9,677 nt of DNA from JBEIUL01 sp044356865 (lineage in GTDB: Bacteria > Planctomycetota > Phycisphaerae > Phycisphaerales > SM1A02): positions 1 to 9,677 of the forward strand of contig JBIKVN010000115.1 in NCBI GenBank assembly GCA_044356865.1, in the 5' to 3' direction. This document shows, piece after piece, positions 1 to 4,269 of this stretch (positions within the stretch are counted from its first letter, which is position 1; every line of letters starts with the position of its first letter). The notes beneath the pieces were generated by a model. The model did not search any database. It was not told where the DNA came from and worked only from the letters and a program-made list of their open reading frames with translations. The translations under genes and the position numbers were made by a program.

Positions 1-658
1 GCTGGCGGTGTTGGCGGAGGCGGGCGAGTCCGGCTTCGAATCGATGGGCAACGTCGGGGCGAAGCCCAGCGGATCGCTCGGGGCGGTGTCGCGGGTGCGG
101 GTCGCGTTCGAGTTGCCGGCCGGGTTCGCTTTCGCGCTGTCCCGCGGGTCGATCGCCCTGGAGACGCTGGCGGAACCGGTCGGTCGAATGCGCATGGTCG
201 ATCCGCAACTGGTCTGGATCCCCGCCGAAGCCGCCGATGGTCGTCTCGTCGAAGCGATCGCTCTCGCTCCCGTCGGCCTCCGGCTCGAGCCCGGCGAGCG
301 CGTCGAGCGGACGGTCGAGCGGAGTCTCGACGAGGACGTCGATCTGGTCGGCGTTCTCGTGAAGGGCGGAGCGTTCCTCCGCGGGGTTCGGCTGGAGGCG
401 ATCTCGTCGGATGGCCGGCGAGCGGTGGTGCTCTCGATCTCCGACTGGCGCTCCGCCCTCGCGGAACCGTGGACCTTCCGCGAGCCGGTGCGGGTTTCGG
501 CGGGCGGGCGCCTCGAGCTTCGGCTCGATTTCGACAACTCCGCGGCGAATCCGCAACAACCCGCTGATCCGCCGCAGCGGGTGACCGCCGGCCTGCCGCC
601 CGACCACGAGGACGCGACCTGCGTGGTGCTCTTCGCCCCGGCCGCGACCTCGCGATGA
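1..658 (+). CDS. Cu type II ascorbate-dependent monooxygenase-like protein, C-terminal part (5' partial)
   Basis: The frame is open to the left edge, so the true start lies outside the window; the GTG at 8 is only the first possible start here. The last ~110 residues follow the C-terminal domain of peptidylglycine hydroxylating monooxygenase-like proteins: a PEDVEL-type strand (DEDVDLVGVL), the FLRG turn, a DGR...VLSISDW segment matching the usual DGR...LL.VP.YDFNW, an AGGRLE strand, and the signature FDNSAANPQQP matching FDNSA.NPNNP. Family members use two copper centres to hydroxylate or oxidise substrates; planctomycete versions are often fused to redoxin or cytochrome domains, which cannot be seen here. 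The family's HMHLRG copper site reads KGGAFLRG, and the usual late EM copper-ligand methionine is replaced (HEDATC). The second copper site therefore looks lost, suggesting a structural or non-catalytic protein. The family assignment is fairly sure; activity is doubtful. Confidence 0.7.
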   Translation, partial: LAVLAEAGESGFESMGNVGAKPSGSLGAVSRVRVAFELPAGFAFALSRGSIALETLAEPVGRMRMVDPQLVWIPAEAADGRLVEAIALAPVGLRLEPGERVERTVERSLDEDVDLVGVLVKGGAFLRGVRLEAISSDGRRAVVLSISDWRSALAEPWTFREPVRVSAGGRLELRLDFDNSAANPQQPADPPQRVTAGLPPDHEDATCVVLFAPAATSR

Positions 659-670
659 GATCGCCAACGT

Positions 671-705
671 GGACGAAAGTCACCCGTCGGGGTGACGCTT
701 CGTCT
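671..705. terminator. Hairpin between convergent units, possible terminator
   Basis: A 7-bp perfect stem (GTCACCC 679-685 with GGGTGAC 690-696, loop GTCG) continues after a small internal loop into CGAA 674-677 paired with TTCG 699-702, plus a few more outer pairs. It begins 12 bases after the stop codon of the left gene. Neither strand shows a clear T tract after it, so a factor-independent terminator is plausible but not proven. It overlaps the stop codon of the FAS1 remnant on the other strand. Confidence 0.4.
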
Positions 706-905
706 CCGGGGTCTTGCCGGGAAGGATCACGGTGTTGATCACATGGATCACGCCATTCGAAATCTCGGCGTCGGTAAGGACCACGTTCGCGTCGTTCAGC
801 ATGAACTTCCCGTCAACGGCCTTCCTTGCGACCGGCGTGCCGAGAACAGTCGGGACTTCCTCGATCTGACCGCCGCATCGCGAGTGGATTGCCCGGATCG
901 AGGTG
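680..905 (-). pseudogene. Fasciclin (FAS1) domain remnant, frameshifted, no start codon
   Basis: Reading the minus strand from about 875 down to the TGA at 682-680 gives EEVPTVLGTPVA, a VDGK.ML segment, SNGVIHVINTVILPGK and a short tail. This aligns without gaps to the last third of the second FAS1 domain of the intact gene at 3074-4039 (KEVPTVLGTPVA, VDGKVML, SNGVIHVIDTVLLPGK); by eye about three quarters of ~53 residues are identical. The H2 motif (NGVIHVI) is kept, while the H1 motif and first half of the domain are gone. One base is missing around 866-870 compared with the intact gene, shifting the upstream GATGCGGCGGTC out of frame. Weaker similarity (HLDPG against HVVPG) reaches about 905, again in another frame. 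No start codon or ribosome binding site precedes it in frame. It is best read as a decayed second FAS1 gene. The core 680-880 is sure; the 880-905 boundary is approximate. Confidence 0.8.
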
Positions 906-967
906 ACGCTCGAGGAGTCGCGCGGATAGCGGCGGGAGCAGTGGAGCGACGCGAGAAGTCGAGGCGA

Positions 968-1909
968 TCAGTCGTGGCAGGGACCCCAGCGGGAAAGTAC
1001 AAGGACGAGATCCTCACCATCGACGGTTCCGCTGGAGTCCAGGTCCTCTGCACATGAGGACGGGCAGGGACCCCATGCGAACAGCACGGCCGCGAGGTCT
1101 TCGGCCGTGACGCCGCAGGATCCCGCAATGTCTTCCGGGCAGTCGCACGCGTCGCCGACCCCGTCCAGATTGCAGTCGTGTTGCGTGGGGTTCGGTCTAT
1201 CGGGGCAGTTGTCGACGAGGTCGGGATGTCCATCCCCGTCGGAATCGGGATTGGAGAGGATGCCCAGACCGACCAGCCCCTCGCCGAACTCCGCCGATGT
1301 GCCGATGCCCTGGTTGAAGCCCACGCGGAGCGAGATCATGACGCCGTTGCCTTCGGTCATGACGAAGTTGCCGACGAGGACCCGGAAATCATTCGCGCCG
1401 AAGGTCACGCCGCGGCCCTGCAGGTTCGGTGGATTGCCGTTGTACCAACCCGCGAGACCCGCCTCCGCGGTATCCGGGATGCCCGGCTGGTTGAAGGCGG
1501 CGCCGCCCCAACCCGGATCCGCGGTGGTGCTGTTGGCGAAGCTCGCGGCCTCGCCACCGATGGTCACCCACGAGTCCCGGTTGGCGTTCGAGCCGAGGAG
1601 CAGCGAGGGATTCCAAGTGCCGCCGAAGGTCGCCGAGACGTTGCCGTTGAGGAAGTCCTGGTGCCAGAAGTTCCCGGTACCGAGACCCGTATTGGCACCA
1701 TAGACGGCGACGGCATGTATGTGGTAGGCGTTCAGGAGGGTGTCCGAAGCGTTGGTGAACTTGGCGTAGAGCTTGGTGGCGGTCTTGCGGCGGACGACGA
1801 CGGTGGTTTCGGTCACGAAACCGACGAAAGCCGCTTCGCTCGCGGGAGCGAGAGAGGCCGCCACGGGGCCGAGCCACGCTGCCGCGAGAAATTGCTTGTG
1901 TATCTTCAT
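968..1909 (-). CDS. Exported TSP3-repeat / dockerin-type protein
   Basis: 313 residues from the ATG at 1909-1907, preceded by AGGGA. This start puts a signal peptide at the N-terminus (MKIHKQF, then a hydrophobic stretch ending near ASEA at ~27). Residues ~28-215 form a beta-rich, Gly/Asn-rich domain (NFWHQDF, DSWVTIGG, DPGWGGAAFNQPGIP, GWYNGNPPNLQG) that I do not recognise; planctomycetes have many such extracellular proteins. Residues ~220-256 are a thrombospondin type-3 calcium repeat (DSDGDGHPD..DNCPD...LDGVGDACD). Residues ~257-313 resemble a dockerin with two loop-helix units: the second loop is good (DLDSSGTVDGEDL), while the first is degenerate (DIAGSCGVTAEDL) and carries an extra cysteine. 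The C-terminus is RWGPCHD. It lies 17 bp after the upstream gene's stop on the same strand, so co-transcription is likely. An alternative ATG at 1927-1925 overlaps that stop (TGATG) but lacks a good ribosome site. Function unknown, presumably cell-surface or matrix. Confidence 0.82.
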   Translation of the reverse strand: MKIHKQFLAAAWLGPVAASLAPASEAAFVGFVTETTVVVRRKTATKLYAKFTNASDTLLNAYHIHAVAVYGANTGLGTGNFWHQDFLNGNVSATFGGTWNPSLLLGSNANRDSWVTIGGEAASFANSTTADPGWGGAAFNQPGIPDTAEAGLAGWYNGNPPNLQGRGVTFGANDFRVLVGNFVMTEGNGVMISLRVGFNQGIGTSAEFGEGLVGLGILSNPDSDGDGHPDLVDNCPDRPNPTQHDCNLDGVGDACDCPEDIAGSCGVTAEDLAAVLFAWGPCPSSCAEDLDSSGTVDGEDLVLVLSRWGPCHD

Positions 1910-1926
1910 GGTGTTTCCCTTGTGCA

Positions 1927-2793
1927 TCACTTCGGACACGCCCCCCACGAGCCGAGCAGGATCGTCAGGTCGTAGGTATTGACGATCCCGTCGCGGTTGA
2001 GGTCGGATGCCGGCGTCTTGCCGCCGTCGGTTCCCCACGCGACAAGGATGTACGAGAGGTCCGTCGCATCGACAGATTCGTTTCGGTCGATGTCGGCGGG
2101 GCAGTCGCAGGCGTCGCCGACGCCGTCGGCGTCGAAGTCGGCCTGGTCGGGATTCACGTCGTCGGGGCAGTTGTCGATGGAGTCCGGGACTCCGTCCCCG
2201 TCGGCGTCGGGAGGAAGTTCGCCCGCCATGATGCCCGCGCCCGAGTCGTCGTACGCGTACTCGATGATGCGACGGGTCGGGTCGTTGAACGAGGCGCCGA
2301 GACCGATACGGAGCCAACCGTAGTTGGTCGCGCCGGTCGACTCGTTGAAGAAGCGCAGGCCGACGATGTTGTCCTCGCTGTTGAAGATGAAGGCGGTCGC
2401 GCCCGTGGTCTGGTTCGCACCGGTCCCGTAGGCCGGAGCGGGGCTGCCGGTCGCGGCGATCAGGTAGTTCGTTCCGAGGAGATTGTCGATCTGGGTCGCG
2501 CTGGTGCCGAGACCGCGGACCAAGCCGTGACTGGCAGTCGGAGAGCTCGGCGCGAACCAAGTGAGGCCTGTGGCGCTGTAGGGGTTGATGTCCCAGCCAG
2601 CGACGGCACTGCCGGCAGAACCGGTCGCCCCGGTCACCACGTTCAGGTACACGCCATCGATGTTGACGGGAATCGGGAGATTCACCACTCCGCTGTAGAC
2701 GATGGCCGCGGAGGCCTCGGTTCCGACGCCGAGGCTTGCCGAAACGATCGCTCCGAGACCGAGCTGGCGTTGGACACGCTCCAGAAGATGCAT
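1927..2793 (-). CDS. Exported TSP3-repeat / dockerin-type protein
   Basis: 288 residues from the ATG at 2793-2791, preceded by a strong AGGAG (2805-2801) seven bases upstream. The N-terminus is a signal peptide (MHLLERVQRQLG, then a small-residue stretch ending ASA around residue 30). Residues ~31-190 match a common but unnamed planctomycete exoprotein pattern: YSGVVNLPIPV, YLNVVTG, then FNSEDNIVGLRFF and NYGWLRIGL, ending in IIEYAYDDSG. Residues ~194-230 are a TSP3 calcium repeat (DADGDGVPD..DNCPDD...FDADGVGDACD). Residues ~231-288 form a complete dockerin-like pair of calcium loops (DIDRNESVDATDL and DLNRDGIVNTYDL) with tail LLGSWGACPK. It is the first gene of a probable two-gene operon with 968-1909. 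No catalytic motif is visible, so a structural, adhesive or scaffold-bound surface role is inferred. Gene call sure; function unknown. Confidence 0.88.
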   Translation of the reverse strand: MHLLERVQRQLGLGAIVSASLGVGTEASAAIVYSGVVNLPIPVNIDGVYLNVVTGATGSAGSAVAGWDINPYSATGLTWFAPSSPTASHGLVRGLGTSATQIDNLLGTNYLIAATGSPAPAYGTGANQTTGATAFIFNSEDNIVGLRFFNESTGATNYGWLRIGLGASFNDPTRRIIEYAYDDSGAGIMAGELPPDADGDGVPDSIDNCPDDVNPDQADFDADGVGDACDCPADIDRNESVDATDLSYILVAWGTDGGKTPASDLNRDGIVNTYDLTILLGSWGACPK

Positions 2794-2800
2794 GGTGAAA

Positions 2801-2805
2801 CTCCT
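2801..2805 (-). promoter_or_regulatory. Ribosome binding site of the first dockerin-type gene
   Basis: CTCCT on the + strand reads AGGAG on the minus strand, seven bases before the ATG at 2793. It selects this start over other in-frame starts further upstream, which would place a charged, non-secretory extension before the signal peptide. Confidence 0.75.
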
Positions 2806-2894
2806 TTGGTTGCCGTGGAACGGCGGTCGGATAGGGACCGGCGAACGGAGTGCGGTCGCCGGCGGGGCGACAAGACGACTCGGTCCGATCCGAA

Positions 2895-2927
2895 ACCAAA
2901 GATACTGTTTGGTCCAGCTCGATCCAA
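2895..2927 (-). promoter_or_regulatory. Candidate sigma70-type promoter with overlapping inverted repeat
   Basis: On the minus strand TTGGAT (2927-2922) and TATCTT (2904-2899) are separated by exactly 17 bases, about 110 bases upstream of the start at 2793. Matches to consensus are modest (3/6 and 4/6). A perfect inverted repeat ACCAAA-N7-TTTGGT (2895-2913) covers the -10 element and could be an operator. This is also the most AT-rich spot in the 2794-3006 gap, which otherwise shows nothing recognisable. Confidence 0.35.
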
Positions 2928-3006
2928 GCGCTGCCCGATGGTCATGGCCCATGAACGATGGACGCCGGCTCGAGTCCGGGGCCGATTCCCGTTCGTGGAA
3001 ACGAAA

Positions 3007-3035
3007 CGGCCCCGCCGGGGGTACCGGCGGGGCCG
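3007..3035 (-). terminator. Rho-independent terminator of the two-domain FAS1 gene
   Basis: CGGCCCCGCCGG (3007-3018) and CCGGCGGGGCCG (3024-3035) form a perfect 12-bp stem around a 5-base loop. On the minus strand it starts 38 bases after the FAS1 stop codon and is followed by TTTCGTTTCC, a T-rich run. Orientation and position fit termination of the 3074-4039 transcript before the dockerin operon. Confidence 0.85.
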
Positions 3036-3073
3036 AAAGGCTCACTTGGGATTTAGGTCTCGAAACCGAGCGA

Positions 3074-4039
3074 TCACTCGACCTTGCCGTCAGCGCCGGC
3101 CTGGCGCTTCGCGGCGGGCTTGCCCGGCAGGAGCACGGTGTCGATCACGTGGATCACGCCGTTCGAGGTCTCGACGTCGGCCGCGATCACCGTGGCGCCG
3201 TTCAGCATGACCTTGCCGTCGACGACCTTGACCGCAACCGGCGTTCCGAGGACGGTCGGAACTTCCTTCATCTTGACCACCGCATCGCTGTAGGCGGCGA
3301 CGCCGGGAACCACGTGGTAGGTGAGGATGTCGACGAGCTGCTGCTTGTTCTCCGGCTTGAGCAGCATCTCGAGCGTGCCGGCCGGGAGCTTGGCGAACGC
3401 CTCGTCGGTGGGGGCGAGGACGGTGAACGGCCCCTTGCCCGAGAGGGTCTCGACCAGGCCGGCGGCCTTGACCGCAGCGACGAGGGTGTTGAACGAGCCG
3501 TTCGCGGCGGCGACGTCGACGATCGTGCCGTCGACCGGCAGGATCACGGCGTCAATGACGTGGATCACGCCGTTCGAGCAGGCGATGTCGGTCGCGACCA
3601 CGGTGGCCCCGTCGACCATGACCTTGCCGCCGTCGGCCTTGATGTCGACCCGCTGGCCGTTCACGGTGCCGGCGTTCTTCAGCGTCACGACTTTGGCGGC
3701 CATCACGGAGCCGGGCACGACGTGGTAGGTGAGGATCGCGGCGAGTTTCGCCTTGTTTTCCGGCTTGAGCAGCATCTCGAGCGTGCCCGGGGGAAGCTTC
3801 GCGAACGCCTCGTCGGTCGGGGCGAACACGGTGAACGAGCCTCCGCTGAGGGTCTCGGCCAGGCCGGCGGCCTGGACCGCGGCGACGAGCGTCTTGAAGT
3901 TGCCGGCGGCGACGGCGGTGTCGACGATGGTCGACTTCGCCGGAGCGGCCTTGGCGGCGGGGGCCGGCTTGGCGGGAGCGGTCTGGACCGCGACGGGAGC
4001 GATGGCGAGCACGAACGATGCGGCTACGGTCAGGAACAT
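3074..4039 (-). CDS. Exported protein with two fasciclin (FAS1) domains
   Basis: 321 residues from the ATG at 4039-4037, preceded by GGAGG (4049-4045) five bases upstream. A signal peptide (MFLTVAASFVLAIAPVAVQT) is followed by an Ala/Pro/Lys linker to about residue 35. FAS1 domain 1 spans ~36-170 and domain 2 ~172-306. Each has H1 (FTVFAPTDEAF / FTVLAPTDEAF), the YH motif (LTYHVVPG) and H2 (SNGVIHVID), and each is close to the usual FAS1 length. The two domains are similar enough in DNA to be a direct repeat with a period of 408 bp. FAS1 domains mediate cell adhesion and matrix contact in bacteria and eukaryotes; many bacterial ones are small secreted proteins. There is no membrane anchor or sorting signal, so the product is probably periplasmic or released. 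It is transcribed divergently from the esterase operon and ends at the strong hairpin at 3007-3035. The domain call is near certain; the ligand is unknown. Confidence 0.95.
   Translation of the reverse strand: MFLTVAASFVLAIAPVAVQTAPAKPAPAAKAAPAKSTIVDTAVAAGNFKTLVAAVQAAGLAETLSGGSFTVFAPTDEAFAKLPPGTLEMLLKPENKAKLAAILTYHVVPGSVMAAKVVTLKNAGTVNGQRVDIKADGGKVMVDGATVVATDIACSNGVIHVIDAVILPVDGTIVDVAAANGSFNTLVAAVKAAGLVETLSGKGPFTVLAPTDEAFAKLPAGTLEMLLKPENKQQLVDILTYHVVPGVAAYSDAVVKMKEVPTVLGTPVAVKVVDGKVMLNGATVIAADVETSNGVIHVIDTVLLPGKPAAKRQAGADGKVE
3119..3934 (-). repeat. Tandem duplication of FAS1-coding unit (2 x 408 bp)
   Basis: Units 3119-3526 and 3527-3934 encode the two FAS1 domains. Identical stretches, such as the 30 bases starting at 3351 and at 3759, are exactly 408 bases apart, equal to 136 codons. 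The units agree best around the TDEAFAKLP...LEMLLKPENK and LTYHVVPG segments and diverge elsewhere, which points to an intragenic duplication or partial gene conversion. Confidence 0.8.
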
Positions 4040-4044
4040 GATGT

Positions 4045-4049
4045 CCTCC
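4045..4049 (-). promoter_or_regulatory. Ribosome binding site of the FAS1 gene
   Basis: CCTCC on the + strand gives GGAGG on the minus strand, five bases before the ATG at 4039. It settles the start against a longer reading frame that extends upstream into the divergent intergenic region. Confidence 0.8.
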
Positions 4050-4227
4050 GGGGTCTTCGCCGCAGGAAAGACGGGTCCGATGCCGACGGGGCGATCGGAT
4101 ACGCATTTCGCTCGGGGCGATGGTGGGCGCGCGAGAGCGCGATGGACGAGTGGCTTCGACGCCCGGTGCGGTTTCGGATTCGCCGCCGCGAAGAAGCGGC
4201 CCTGCCGTATTGCGAACGCAGGACGCG

Positions 4228-4241
4228 GGTCGGGCCCGACC
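4228..4241. promoter_or_regulatory. 14-bp perfect palindrome in divergent intergenic region
   Basis: GGTCGGGCCCGACC is a perfect two-fold palindrome ending 28 bases before the ATG at 4270, within the 230-bp region between the divergent FAS1 and esterase genes. Its position suits an operator for a dimeric regulator or a transcript hairpin in the esterase leader. A weaker hairpin (GCCGC 4185-4189, GCGGC 4196-4200) lies upstream. I found no convincing -10/-35 pair for either gene in 4040-4269. Confidence 0.35.
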
Positions 4242-4269
4242 GCGGCCGACCTGCCCGTAGGATCGCCCC

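Noticed and set aside
881..970. Readthrough of the 968-970 TGA into the FAS1 remnant
   Set aside because: The remnant happens to be in frame, with no further stop for ~29 codons, but the linker has no domain character and the upstream part of the remnant is frameshifted. Chance is the simpler explanation.
692..1057. Plus-strand 121-codon ORF
   Set aside because: It is the antisense of the FAS1 remnant; the antisense of the intact FAS1 gene gives the same HGVDHMDHA-like string (HGVDHVDHA).
968..2899. Single 643-codon minus-strand frame across both dockerin-type genes
   Set aside because: Only its last 313 codons are the real 968-1909 gene. Upstream it runs antiphase through the 1927-2793 gene, giving an Arg-rich sequence without motifs.
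3119..3934. CRISPR or other short-repeat array
   Set aside because: The repeated stretches are one pair, 408 bp apart, and are explained by the two FAS1 domains.
4060..4200. Promoter for the FAS1 gene (TATCCG near GCGTATCCGATC on the minus strand)
   Set aside because: Only half of the -10 positions match and no -35 element lies at a suitable distance.
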